The notes under the pieces are model-generated. The model had not been told where the DNA came from. It did no database searches and worked only from the letters and a program-made list of their open reading frames with translations. From Caulobacter sp. X (lineage in GTDB: Bacteria > Pseudomonadota > Alphaproteobacteria > Caulobacterales > Caulobacteraceae), in assembly GCF_002742635.1 (NCBI RefSeq), contig NZ_PEGF01000001.1, forward strand, positions 1,364,001 to 1,428,000: DNA of 64,000 nt. The letters run 5' to 3'. Below, piece after piece: positions 1 to 8,813 of this stretch (positions are counted from its first letter, which is position 1; every line of letters begins with the position of its first letter). The position numbers were made by a program, and so were the translations under genes.

Positions 1-1713
1 AGCCTCGGTGTAGAGCAGCGCGCTGTCCCACTTCCAGCCGTTCCAAGAGCCCTTGGCGCCGCCCAGGATACGGAAGCTGTCGTCGGTCACCGTATAGGTG
101 CGGCCGCCGGCGTCGACCGGGCGGTAGTTGGTGATGTTCATCGCCACGCCCGACGTGGCCACGCCGGTCAGGCCCGCCAGACGGTTCGGATTGACCGCGC
201 CATTGGCCAGCGTCACGGGTCCGAAGGGGTTCCAGTAGGCGTTGGCCGCGATGCTGATCGGCGCGGTGCTGAGCGGCGCGGACTGCTCGCGATTGCCGGT
301 GAACAGCGCGTGGTAGTAGCCCGCTTCGCCATAGGCCGTGATGTCGCCGAAGTCGTGCTCGACGGTCGAGAAGAGGTTCGTGCGCTCCAGCCCGCCCTTC
401 AGCGAACGCTGGGCGTTCTCGTCATAGCGAAGGGCGCGGTCGGCCGTGCCCGTGATCGTGCCCGACTTGATGCAGATATCGCCGGACAGCGTCGTCGACG
501 AACAGCCGGCGGCGGTGTTGGAGACCGGCTCGATGTGGAACACGCCCGAGGTCGTCAGGGCCACGCCGTTCTGCCGCGGCGCCGTCGAGGACGGGATCAG
601 CGTGAAGGCGCCCCAGGGGCTCGAGGTCGAGCGGTTGTCGAACGCGGTGTCATTGGCCCAGGCGGTGCCGGCCATGGCGGCGCGGTGGTCTTCGCTGGCC
701 GAGTAGTCGCGCTCGCTGGCCATCAGGCGGCTGTGAGCGGTGTAGGTGCCGAAGAAGGTCAGACGGGTGCCGTCCTCGAGGCGCGTGCCGGCCTTCAGGT
801 TGAAGGTCCCTTCGCGGTAGCCGGTGCCTTCCGAGCCGCCGATCTGGGCTTCGGCGCGCAGGCCTTGGAACTTGGTGTCGAGCACCATGTTGACCACGCC
901 AGCCACGGCGTCGGCGCCATAGATGGCCGCGGCGCCGTCGCGCAGCACTTCCACCCGCTTCACGCCCGAGACCGGGAACGAGTTGGTGTTGACGGTCTGG
1001 ACCGGCACCAGGTTCTCGGTCTGGGTGCCCGGCGCCAGGACGGCGCGACGGCCGTTCAGCAGCACCAGGGTGTTGCCAGTGCCCAGATTGCGCAGGTTCA
1101 GGGACGAGACGTCGCCGCGCGCGTCGTTCAGGTTGCCGGTGGTGCGGGCTTCCTGGAACTGGACGTCGCCGGCCTGCGGGATCGAGCGGAACAGTTCGTC
1201 GCCGGAGACGGCGCCCGTGGCGATGATCTCCTTCTCGCCGACGACGGTGACCGGCAGGGCGTCCGTGGTGCGCGCGCCTTCGATCTGCGAGCCGACGACC
1301 ACGACGGCTTCAACGATCTGGGCCTCGTCAGTCGCCGCGCCGGCCCCCGCGCCTGAAGCCTGGGGGGCTTGGGACTGGGGGAGTTCGGCCGGCGCCGGGC
1401 GCAGGGTGATGGTCTTGCCGTCGTCGGACTGGACGGCCAGACCGGCGGCCTTGGCCAGGCGCGCCAGCGCCTCGGCGTCGGCGATGTCGCCGGCCACGGC
1501 CGGCGTGCGCTTACCCGTCGCCGCTTCGAACGGGAACAGCACCTGCTTGCCCGACTGTTGGGCGAAGGCCTGCAGCGCCGTCACCGCATCGCCAGCCGGA
1601 ATGTTGAAGGTGTGGCGGGCCTCTTGGGCCAAGGCCGGACCGGCCAGGACCAGGACGGCGGCGGACGCCATCAGGAAGCCGCGAACGGTGCGGCGACGCG
1701 TGTCGTTAGACAT
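1..1713 (-). CDS. TonB-dependent receptor with STN domain (3' end off the window)
   Basis: Outer-membrane receptor that imports a ligand using TonB energy; 571 N-terminal residues are visible. The order is a signal peptide (about residues 1-29, ending ALA), a short secretin/TonB N-terminal (STN) domain with FNIPAGDAVTALQAFAQQSG at about 36-55, a Gly/Ala linker, then a plug with LRNLGTGNTLVLLNGRR and the start of the barrel. The ATG at 1713 follows GAGAGGGA. An STN domain normally contacts a FecR anti-sigma factor in the periplasm, and fecR and fecI lie just upstream on the same strand. The ligand cannot be told from sequence. Confidence 0.93.
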   Translation of the reverse strand, partial: MSNDTRRRTVRGFLMASAAVLVLAGPALAQEARHTFNIPAGDAVTALQAFAQQSGKQVLFPFEAATGKRTPAVAGDIADAEALARLAKAAGLAVQSDDGKTITLRPAPAELPQSQAPQASGAGAGAATDEAQIVEAVVVVGSQIEGARTTDALPVTVVGEKEIIATGAVSGDELFRSIPQAGDVQFQEARTTGNLNDARGDVSSLNLRNLGTGNTLVLLNGRRAVLAPGTQTENLVPVQTVNTNSFPVSGVKRVEVLRDGAAAIYGADAVAGVVNMVLDTKFQGLRAEAQIGGSEGTGYREGTFNLKAGTRLEDGTRLTFFGTYTAHSRLMASERDYSASEDHRAAMAGTAWANDTAFDNRSTSSPWGAFTLIPSSTAPRQNGVALTTSGVFHIEPVSNTAAGCSSTTLSGDICIKSGTITGTADRALRYDENAQRSLKGGLERTNLFSTVEHDFGDITAYGEAGYYHALFTGNREQSAPLSTAPISIAANAYWNPFGPVTLANGAVNPNRLAGLTGVATSGVAMNITNYRPVDAGGRTYTVTDDSFRILGGAKGSWNGWKWDSALLYTEA

Positions 1714-1832
1714 TGTTCTTATAATCCCTCTCGACGCCTCCAGCCCCGACGGGAGAGCGCCTTTCCGGGATCGACGGTATAGGCGGGCGTTTCCGCCATT
1801 GGCGACCGGAACTTTTTTGCGCCGGCCTGGCG

Positions 1833-2828
1833 CTAGCCGCGCCTTGAAAGGCGGATCGCGCCGTCGGCGCCTTCGGAAGCGCGCACCGGGAAGGCGCTGG
1901 TCACGGCCGAGACAAAGCTGGTCGGCTCCGTGGTCTGGAAATAGCCGGCAAGGCGCAGATCGGCGATCGACGGGTCGGCGATGCGGATCTGGCGATGGTT
2001 ATAGCGGTTGAACTCGGCGACCGCCTGCGCCAGCGACTGGCCGTTCAGCGCGATCGCCCCTTGCCGCCAGGCCAGGCTGCGATCGATCTCGGCGTCGGAC
2101 ACCGCGCGCGACCGGGAGCCGCGCGAGTCGTAGACCGCCACCACGCCGGCCTTCAGACGCATGTCATCCTTGGACTCGGCGCGAACCGGATCGACATCGA
2201 CCGCGCCCTTCTTGACGGTCACCGCCGCGCCGTCGGAGCCAAGGCGCACCACCACCTGGGCCGAGCCGTCGGCGGCGATCACCGCGTCGGCGGCCTTCAC
2301 CACCAGGGGCCGCGCGCCCGGCGCCGCGTCGAACAAGGCCTCGCCCTTGACCAGCTTGAACTCACGCACGCCGCGCCGGAAGCGGACCACCACCTTGCTG
2401 TCGGTGTTCAGCTCAATGCGGCTGTTGTCGCCCAGCACGATGACACGACGCTCGCCGATCGCGGTGGCGTAGGCGGTCGAGGTTCCGAAAGACAGGCTTC
2501 CCGCCACGATGAGCGCCATCGCCGCCGCCGCCGCCATCCCCCGCGCCCAGGGCGAGCGCGCCAGGGCCGGCAGGCGAGGCTTTGACGTCGGCGCCAGCAG
2601 GTCGGCGTCGGGTCGCTGCAAGCCGGGCCGAAGCGCGCGCACGCGATCGAGGCGCGCCCAGCCGGCGGCCTCGCGCTCAAAGGCGGCCTCGTGCTCGAAG
2701 CTTTCATCACGCCAGGCCTCGAAGGCTGCGCGATCGGCGTCAGAGCACGAAGGATCGTCAAGCCGCACCACCCAGAGGGCGGCGGCCTGCCTTACCGCTT
2801 CGCGTCGTGATCCCGTGTCCCGCTCCAT
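1833..2828 (-). CDS. FecR family anti-sigma factor / transmembrane sensor
   Basis: 331-residue inner-membrane regulator of the adjacent ECF sigma factor. An N-terminal cytoplasmic DUF4880-type segment (RQAAALWVVRLDDP, FEAWRDESFEHEAAFE, about residues 12-55) is followed by one transmembrane helix near 95-115 (AAAAAMALIVAGSLSF). A periplasmic FecR domain follows (GERRVIVLGDNSRIELNTDS to KKGAVDV), then a DUF4974-like C terminus (ALNGQSLAQAVAEFNRYN). Its start lies inside the sigma gene, overlapping by 37 bases, which suggests translational coupling. By family knowledge it relays receptor occupancy to the sigma factor. Confidence 0.93.
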   Translation of the reverse strand: MERDTGSRREAVRQAAALWVVRLDDPSCSDADRAAFEAWRDESFEHEAAFEREAAGWARLDRVRALRPGLQRPDADLLAPTSKPRLPALARSPWARGMAAAAAMALIVAGSLSFGTSTAYATAIGERRVIVLGDNSRIELNTDSKVVVRFRRGVREFKLVKGEALFDAAPGARPLVVKAADAVIAADGSAQVVVRLGSDGAAVTVKKGAVDVDPVRAESKDDMRLKAGVVAVYDSRGSRSRAVSDAEIDRSLAWRQGAIALNGQSLAQAVAEFNRYNHRQIRIADPSIADLRLAGYFQTTEPTSFVSAVTSAFPVRASEGADGAIRLSRRG

Positions 2829-3382
2829 GAGCGCCTTTCGTCGATCGAATTCTTTCGTTCGTTACGCCGTCCCAACTTCTCGGAACAGTAGCGAAGTCCC
2901 TTCACCAGGTGCTTCTCAACAGTAGAGACGGACAAGCCGAGTCGAACCGCTATCTCGTCGGGCGAGAGGCTGTAGACTTTTCTCAACGTGAAGACGCGTC
3001 GGCATTGCGTCGGAAGTTCGGCGATGGCGTCGGCGAGGGCGCGAAGCTCCTGACGCGATTCGACGATCATCTGCGCGCCCGGCGCCTCGTCGATCGGATC
3101 GATACGCTCGAAGTCGGCGACGGCGGTGATCGTCAGCACCTTTCGGCGGCGCAGGGCGTCGAGGGCGCAATTGCGCAGGATGCGGGTGGCGAACGCGCCC
3201 GGATTGCCGATCTCACGCCAAGTCTTGCAGGCGATGGCCCGCGCGAAGGTCTCGTGAACCAGGTCTTCAGGATCGGTCTGCCCATCGCGGCAAAACCGTC
3301 GGGCATAGGCCAGCAGGTCCGGTTCCAGCGGCAGGATCTCCCGCCGAAACCAGGCGCGCCTGTCTTCGTCTTCTTGCGCCAT
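2792..3382 (-). CDS. ECF RNA polymerase sigma factor, FecI type
   Basis: 196-residue extracytoplasmic-function sigma factor. Region 2 is seen in DPEDLVHETFARA (about 37-49), and region 4 helix-turn-helix in LPTQCRRVFTLRKVYSLSPD plus EIAVRLGLSVSTVEKHL. ATG at 3382 is chosen over a TTG one codon upstream because GAGGGG sits five bases before it. It heads a minus-strand sigma, FecR, TonB receptor run, the standard order for cell-surface signalling. It probably drives the receptor gene; no promoter for it was confidently identified. Confidence 0.92.
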   Translation of the reverse strand: MAQEDEDRRAWFRREILPLEPDLLAYARRFCRDGQTDPEDLVHETFARAIACKTWREIGNPGAFATRILRNCALDALRRRKVLTITAVADFERIDPIDEAPGAQMIVESRQELRALADAIAELPTQCRRVFTLRKVYSLSPDEIAVRLGLSVSTVEKHLVKGLRYCSEKLGRRNERKNSIDERRSWSGTRDHDAKR

Positions 3383-3431
3383 CAACGCCCCTCTCGGGAC
3401 ACAAGCAAGCCGATCGAACGCGGAATGGCAA

Positions 3432-3455
3432 CCCGGCGACGTCCCCGTCGCCGGG
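3432..3455. terminator. Perfect 10-bp hairpin between sigma gene and MFS gene
   Basis: Inverted repeat CCCGGCGACG / CGTCGCCGGG with a four-base loop, just past the end of the minus-strand transporter gene and before the start of the sigma gene. There is no strong T-run, so it may be a weak terminator or an mRNA 3'-end protector. Confidence 0.45.
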
Positions 3456-3473
3456 CCACTTTTGGCGCGGCGC

Positions 3474-5141
3474 CTAATCCTCGATCGGATTGTGCCGCGT
3501 ATCCTTCAGGAACAGACCACCGATAACGGCGGTCACCGAGGCGATGATCACCGGGTACCAGAGGCCCGAATAGATATCCCCCGTCGCCGCCACGATCGCG
3601 AAGGCCGTGGTGGGCAGGAAGCCGCCGAACCAGCCGTTGCCGATATGGTAGGGCAGCGACATCGCCGTGTAGCGGATGCGGGTGGGGAACAGCTCGACCA
3701 GCATGGCCGCGATCGGTCCGTAGACCATGGTCACATAGATCACCAGGATCGCCAGCAGACCGATGACCTTGGGCTTGTCCACCAGCTTGGCGTCGGCCTT
3801 GGCGGGATAGCCGGCCGCCTTGAGCTGGGCGCCGAGATCGGCTTCCCACGCCTTGCGGGCGGCGGCGAAGGCCTTGCCGGTCGCGCCTTGGGGATCGAAG
3901 CCCGAGAGGCTGACCCCGCCGATCTGGACCGTGGTCGCCGCGCCGGCCGGAACGGCCTGCGAGGTGTAGGTGACGCCGGCCTTGGCGAGATAGGCCTTGG
4001 CCACGTCGCAGGCGGTGTTGAACTTGGCCTTGCCCACAGGGTCGAACTGGAAGGCGCAGGTGGTCGGATCGGCGTTGACCACGACCGGGGCCGAAGCCTC
4101 GGCCTGGGCCAGCACCGGATTGGCGTAGGCCGTGATGGCTTTGAAGATCGGGAAATAGGTCGCCGCCGCCAGCACGCAGCCGACGATGATGATCCACTTG
4201 CGACCGATCTTGTCCGACAGCCAGCCGAAGAACACGAAGAACGGCGTGCCGATCAGCAGGCTGGTGGCGATCAGCAGGTTGGCCAGGGCCCCGTCCAGCT
4301 TCAGCGTCTTCTCCAGGAAGAACTGGGCGTAGAATTGGCCGCTGTACCAGACCACCGCCTGGCCCATGGTCAGGCCGAACAGGGACAGCAGCACGACCTT
4401 CAAGTTCGACCAACGGCCGAAGGCTTCGGCCAGCGGCTTCTTGGTCCCCTTCCCTTCAGAGATCATGCGCTGGAAGGTCGGGCTCTCGTGCAGCTTCAGG
4501 CGGATCCACAGCGAGACACCAAGCAGCAGCAGCGAGACCAGGAACGGGATGCGCCAGCCCCAGGTCTTGAAGGCGTCTTCACCCATCCACGTGCGGGTCG
4601 CCAGGATCACCAGCAGCGACAGGAACAGGCCGACGGTGGCCGTGGTCTGGATCCAGCTGGTGTAGAAGCCGCGGCGCCCTTCCGGCGCGTGCTCGGCCAC
4701 ATAGGTCGCCGCCCCGCCGTACTCGCCGCCCAGGGCCAGGCCCTGAACAAGGCGCATGACGATCAGCGCGACCGGCGCGGCCACGCCGATCTGCTCGTAG
4801 GAGGGCAAGAGGCCGACCACGAAGGTCGAGACGCCCATCAGGAGCATGGTGATCAGGAAGGTGTTCTTGCGGCCCCAGATATCCCCGAGCCGTCCGAAGA
4901 TCACCGCGCCCAGCGGGCGGATCGCGAAGCCCGCGGCGAAGGCCAGCAAGGCCAGGATGAAGCCCGTCGTCTCGTTGACGCCCGAGAAGAAGTGGCCGGT
5001 GATGATCACCGCCAGCGAGCCGTACAGATAGAAATCGTACCACTCGAACACGGTGCCGAGCGAGGACGCCCCGATCACCAGCGCGTCGCGGCCCCTACCC
5101 GTTTTCCCCTGGGCGGGCGCGGCTTGGCTGTCAGCCCCCAT
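3474..5141 (-). CDS. MFS transporter, metabolite:H+ symporter (MHS) family
   Basis: 555-residue inner-membrane symporter. The N terminus carries the MHS signature GTVFEWYDFYLYGSLA, then RPLGAVIFGRLGDIWGRKN (loop 2-3 motif) and LGGEYGGAATYVAEHAPEGR, as in KgtP/ProP-like carriers. Twelve helices are expected. A hydrophilic insert of roughly 115 residues (about 345-460, rich in Ala/Lys) separates two late helices, making it longer than the usual 430-450 residues. Substrate is unknown; organic acids or betaines are typical for the family. Probably monocistronic. Confidence 0.88.
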   Translation of the reverse strand: MGADSQAAPAQGKTGRGRDALVIGASSLGTVFEWYDFYLYGSLAVIITGHFFSGVNETTGFILALLAFAAGFAIRPLGAVIFGRLGDIWGRKNTFLITMLLMGVSTFVVGLLPSYEQIGVAAPVALIVMRLVQGLALGGEYGGAATYVAEHAPEGRRGFYTSWIQTTATVGLFLSLLVILATRTWMGEDAFKTWGWRIPFLVSLLLLGVSLWIRLKLHESPTFQRMISEGKGTKKPLAEAFGRWSNLKVVLLSLFGLTMGQAVVWYSGQFYAQFFLEKTLKLDGALANLLIATSLLIGTPFFVFFGWLSDKIGRKWIIIVGCVLAAATYFPIFKAITAYANPVLAQAEASAPVVVNADPTTCAFQFDPVGKAKFNTACDVAKAYLAKAGVTYTSQAVPAGAATTVQIGGVSLSGFDPQGATGKAFAAARKAWEADLGAQLKAAGYPAKADAKLVDKPKVIGLLAILVIYVTMVYGPIAAMLVELFPTRIRYTAMSLPYHIGNGWFGGFLPTTAFAIVAATGDIYSGLWYPVIIASVTAVIGGLFLKDTRHNPIED

Positions 5142-5338
5142 CGATGAATTCCCTTCCCTGATCGCCGCGTTTCCCCGCGGTCAAGCACGACCCTAACTCA
5201 GCGAACGTGACTCTTGCGATGCAGGAAATCTGTGAGCGGTCACTTTTCCAGAACCGCTTCCCACAATGTGGCTCAAGGGACGGGAATGACGGCGCGATCG
5301 CGATATGCCATCACCCCTATCGAGGAAGAGGAGCCGCC

Positions 5339-5941
5339 ATGACCGTCACGAAGATCGCCCGCCGCGCCCTGATCGGCGTCGTCCTGGCCTTGGCCGCCTC
5401 GCCCGTCCTCGCCGCCGGCAAGCCGCGCGTGGCGATCGAAACCGACAAGGGGACCATCGTCGTCGAGCTGGAGGACAAGAAGGCGCCGATCACCGCCACG
5501 AACTTCCTCTACTATGTCGACAAGCACCGCTTCGACGGCGGGCAGTTCTTCCGCGCCAACCGGGCCAAGGGCGCGCCGGGCGCCGGCTCGATCCAGGGGC
5601 AGCCCAAGCCCTATTCCCGCCGCGCCCCGCCGATCGCCCACGAGAGCACGCTGAAGACGGGCCTGAAGCACAAGGCCGGCGCGATCTCGATGGGACGCGA
5701 CGCGCCAGGCTCGGCCACCGCCGACTTCTTCATCTGCGCCAGCGCCCAACCGTATCTCGACGCCAAGCCAGGCAAGTCGGACGCCGACCAGGGCTATGCC
5801 GTCTTCGGCTATGTCGTGCAGGGCATGGACGTCGTGAAGAAGATCCTGGCCGGCCGCACCGACGGCCCGACCAATGTGCCCTCGATGAAGGGCCAGATCC
5901 TGAACCCGCCGGTGAAGATCATCAGCATGAAGCGGATCTAG
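5339..5941 (+). CDS. Exported cyclophilin-type peptidyl-prolyl isomerase
   Basis: 200 residues. A Sec signal peptide (ALIGVVLALAASPVLAAG) is followed by a cyclophilin domain: VAIETDKGTIVVELEDKKAP, TNFLYYVDKHRFDGGQFFRA, ISMGRDAPGSATADFFIC and YAVFGYVVQGMDVVKKI. It catalyses cis-trans isomerisation of X-Pro bonds, presumably in the periplasm. ATG 5339 was chosen because GAGGAAGAGGAG lies just upstream and the signal peptide begins there; an upstream in-frame start at 5207 would bury the signal. The usual FHRVI motif is altered to FFRAN, so catalytic strength is uncertain. Confidence 0.9.
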   Translation: MTVTKIARRALIGVVLALAASPVLAAGKPRVAIETDKGTIVVELEDKKAPITATNFLYYVDKHRFDGGQFFRANRAKGAPGAGSIQGQPKPYSRRAPPIAHESTLKTGLKHKAGAISMGRDAPGSATADFFICASAQPYLDAKPGKSDADQGYAVFGYVVQGMDVVKKILAGRTDGPTNVPSMKGQILNPPVKIISMKRI

Positions 5942-6042
5942 CCTCGACGGGGGCCGGAACCCTTTTTGCGCGCGTCCGGCTTGCGTCGACCCATTTATAA
6001 TATAAACGCCGACGCCGAACATCCGCGTGGGAGGAGACTAAA

Positions 6043-6966
6043 GTGATCCGCATCGGCCTCGTCGGCGTGGGCAAGATCGCCCATGACCAGCACATCCCCG
6101 CGATCGCCGCGGACCCGCGCTTCGACCTCGTGGCGGCCGCCAGCCGCAGCCGGCCGGATCTGGGAGGCCTGCCGGTCTTCCACGACATCGCGGAGATGCT
6201 GGCCGAAGGTCCGGATCTGGACGCGGTCGCCCTCTGCACCCCGCCTCAGGCGCGGCGCGAGACGGCCCTGGCCGCCCTGCGCGCCGGCAAGCACGTCTTC
6301 CTGGAAAAGCCGCCCGGCGCGACGGTCGGCGAGGTCGCCGAGCTGGCCGCCGTCGCGCGCGAGCATGGCGTGGTGCTGTTCACCAGCTGGCACTCGCGCT
6401 TCGCCGCCGGCGTGCCCCAGGCCAAGGCCTGGCTGGCCCAGAACCCCGTCCGTACGCTCTCGATCGAATGGCGCGAGGATGTGCGCCGCTGGCACCCGGG
6501 CCAGACCTGGATCTGGCAGGCGGGCGGCATGGGCGTCTTCGACCCGGCCATCAACGCCCTGTCGATCCTGACCGAGATCATGCCCGACGAGGTCTTTGTC
6601 ACCGACGCCAAGCTGCAGGTCCCCGAGAACGTCCAGTCGCCGATCGCCGGCCATGTCGACATGACCACCCTGAAGGGGGCGACGATCACCGCCGATCTCG
6701 ACTTCCTGCAGACCGGACCCCAGACCTGGGACATCACCGCCTGGAGCGACGCCGGCGAGCTGAAGCTGTCGCTGGGCGGGGCCGAGCTGACGATCGACGG
6801 CAAGGCGGTCGAGGTCGGCGAGAACCGCGAGTACCCCGGCCTCTACGACCGCTTCGCGACGCTGATCGCCGAGGGACGGTCGGAGGTGGACGTCCGGCCG
6901 CTGACGCTGGTGGCCGACGCGTTCATGGTCGGGACGCGGGAAAGCGTCGAGGCGTTCGTGGAGTAG
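6043..6966 (+). CDS. Gfo/Idh/MocA family sugar 1-dehydrogenase (galactose/arabinose type)
   Basis: 307-residue NAD(P)-dependent oxidoreductase. The N-terminal Rossmann fold shows IGLVGVGKIAHDQHIPAI; the family Lys-Pro pair is in HVFLEKPPGATVGEV; the substrate-side segment includes EDVRRWHPGQTWIWQAGGMG and GVFDPAINALSIL. These stretches closely recall the L-arabinose/D-galactose 1-dehydrogenases of Azospirillum-type pathways, which oxidise the aldose to a lactone. The start follows GGGAGGAG. No other pathway genes are adjacent, so the substrate is inferred. Confidence 0.85.
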   Translation: MIRIGLVGVGKIAHDQHIPAIAADPRFDLVAAASRSRPDLGGLPVFHDIAEMLAEGPDLDAVALCTPPQARRETALAALRAGKHVFLEKPPGATVGEVAELAAVAREHGVVLFTSWHSRFAAGVPQAKAWLAQNPVRTLSIEWREDVRRWHPGQTWIWQAGGMGVFDPAINALSILTEIMPDEVFVTDAKLQVPENVQSPIAGHVDMTTLKGATITADLDFLQTGPQTWDITAWSDAGELKLSLGGAELTIDGKAVEVGENREYPGLYDRFATLIAEGRSEVDVRPLTLVADAFMVGTRESVEAFVE

Positions 6967-6981
6967 AGGGCGATAGGCAGG

Positions 6982-7099
6982 ATGCTCCCCCGCGATGCGG
7001 GGGAGCTGTCGCGGAGCGACTGAGGGGGCTATCGCGGCCTAAACCCAACTGGCCCCCTCCGGCCCTCTGGGCCACCTCCCCCGCATCGCGGGGGAGGAT
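6982..7099. repeat. REPIN-like inverted pair of a 48-bp palindromic repeat (family A, copy 1)
   Basis: Two 48-base units (6982-7029 and 7052-7099) face each other. Each contains a CTCCCCCGCGATGCGGGGGA hairpin and ends in GAGGGGGC. It fills the gap between two convergent genes, so its RNA hairpins may act in transcription termination or mRNA stability. A second pair of the same family lies at 56426-56560. Confidence 0.85.
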
Positions 7100-7111
7100 C
7101 TTGGTTCCGCC

Positions 7112-8704
7112 TCAATTCACCTGCCGCTCGCGCCCTTCCCAGTACGGCGCGCGCAGCTCGCGCCGCAGGATCTTGCCAGACGCATTCCTGGGCAGCGCGG
7201 CCACGAAGTCCACGCTCTTGGGCGCCTTGAAGTGCGCGATCCGCGTCCGGGCGAAGGCGATGATGTCGTCGGGGTCCGGCGTGACGCCCGGCTTGGGCGC
7301 GACCACCGCCTTGACGGCCTCGCCCCATTTCTCGTCCGGCACGCCGATCACCGCCACCTCGGCCACGTGCGGGTGGCCGTAGACGGCGCTCTCGACCTCG
7401 GCCGGATAGATGTTCTCGCCGCCCGAGATGATCATGTCCTTCACCCGGTCGTGGATGAACAGATAGCCGTCCTCGTCCAGATAGCCGGCGTCGCCCGTGC
7501 GCAACCAGCCCTCGGCGTCGATGGTCTTGGCCGTGGCCTCGTCCAGTTTCCAGTAGCCGGCCATGGTCGAGGCCGAGCGCACCGCCACCTCGCCCACCGT
7601 GTTGGGCGGCAAGCTGTTCCCGGCCTCGTCGATGACCTTCAGCTCGACGCCCGGCATCGGCAGGCCCGCCGCGCGCATGCGCTTGTTGCCGGCCGGGTCG
7701 TGGTCCTCGGGCGGCAGATAGACCACCGTGCCGGTCGTCTCGGTCATGCCGTACTGCTGCACGAAGCCGCAGCCGAACACCTCCATGCACTCCCGCAGCA
7801 AATCGAGCGGGATCGGCGCGGCGCCGTACAGGATGTGAGACAGCCGCGAATAGTCGACCTCGCGCGCCCGAGGCAGCCGAACCACGATCTGCAGCGCCGC
7901 CGGCACCATGAACATCTTCGAGATGCGGTCCTTCTCGATGTAGTCCAGAACCTTGGTCGGATCGAACTCGCGCGCCACCACGCCCTTGGCGCCGTTGAGC
8001 AGGCCGACCAGCCCCCAGCCGGTGCCGCCGATGTGGGCGACAGGCATGGCCACCAAGCTGACATCCTGCGGCCCCCACTGGTTCCAGGCCAGCGGCGTCT
8101 TTCCCGCCTCGCGCCGCATGGCCAGCAGGTTGTCGTGGGTCAGCATCGCGCCCTTTGGCCGGCCGGTGGTGCCCGACGTGTAGAGCTGGATCGCGATGTC
8201 GGAGGTCGCGATGGGCTTGTGCGGATCGATGTCGGATTGCGCGTCGCGCCAGGCCTCGAAGATCGCATTCTCGCCCGCGCCCTGCGGCTCCATGGCGATG
8301 ACCACCGGGCGATGGGTGAGCTCGGCGGCGACGTCCTCGACGTGAGCGATCAGCTCGGGCCCGACGAACACCAGCTTGGCGTCGCTGTCGGCGACGATGT
8401 AGGCGATCTCCGGCGCCGCCAGGCGCCAGCCGATCGGCGTCGTCACAACCCCGGCCTTGGCCGCGCCGATCAGGAGCTCGAAGTACCAGTCGCTGTTCTT
8501 GCCGACATAGGCGATGCGGTCGCCGGTGTTCAGTCCCGCCGCGATCAGCGCATTGGCGACCTGGTTCGTATGCCGATCGAAGTCGGCGAAGGTCGTGTCG
8601 CGCCCCTCGAAGCTGAACGCGACGGCGTCAGGCCGCGCCTCGGCGTGATAGCGGGCGACATCGCCCAAGGTCCGCATGCGCTCGAAATCGATCGCGTCCG
8701 ACAT
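7112..8704 (-). CDS. AMP-forming acyl-CoA synthetase (fatty acid/aryl-CoA ligase)
   Basis: 530-residue ANL-superfamily enzyme that activates a carboxylic acid with ATP and joins it to CoA. Motifs: IQLYTSGTTGRPKGAML (P-loop-like A3), QQYGMTETTG (A5), RTGDAGYLDEDGYLFIHDR (A7/A8) and the C-terminal catalytic lysine region RNASGKILRREL. ATG at 8704 (MSDAIDFERM) is preferred over an upstream frame start because GGAGCCAGGACGG precedes it. Monocistronic between a repeat pair and copB. The acid substrate is not evident. Confidence 0.88.
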   Translation of the reverse strand: MSDAIDFERMRTLGDVARYHAEARPDAVAFSFEGRDTTFADFDRHTNQVANALIAAGLNTGDRIAYVGKNSDWYFELLIGAAKAGVVTTPIGWRLAAPEIAYIVADSDAKLVFVGPELIAHVEDVAAELTHRPVVIAMEPQGAGENAIFEAWRDAQSDIDPHKPIATSDIAIQLYTSGTTGRPKGAMLTHDNLLAMRREAGKTPLAWNQWGPQDVSLVAMPVAHIGGTGWGLVGLLNGAKGVVAREFDPTKVLDYIEKDRISKMFMVPAALQIVVRLPRAREVDYSRLSHILYGAAPIPLDLLRECMEVFGCGFVQQYGMTETTGTVVYLPPEDHDPAGNKRMRAAGLPMPGVELKVIDEAGNSLPPNTVGEVAVRSASTMAGYWKLDEATAKTIDAEGWLRTGDAGYLDEDGYLFIHDRVKDMIISGGENIYPAEVESAVYGHPHVAEVAVIGVPDEKWGEAVKAVVAPKPGVTPDPDDIIAFARTRIAHFKAPKSVDFVAALPRNASGKILRRELRAPYWEGRERQVN

Positions 8705-8813
8705 CCGTCCTGGCTCCCTCGTGCGCCGGCTCTGCGGCCGGTCAAGGGAGAGGTTGGGCCAGGCTTCCGCGCGCGGCAAGCTATCCGTAACGATAGGGTG
8801 GAGCGCGAAGCCC

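Noticed and set aside
5207..5338. An upstream start for the cyclophilin
   Set aside because: It would place a signal peptide in mid-protein; a strong ribosome site and the signal lie at ATG 5339.
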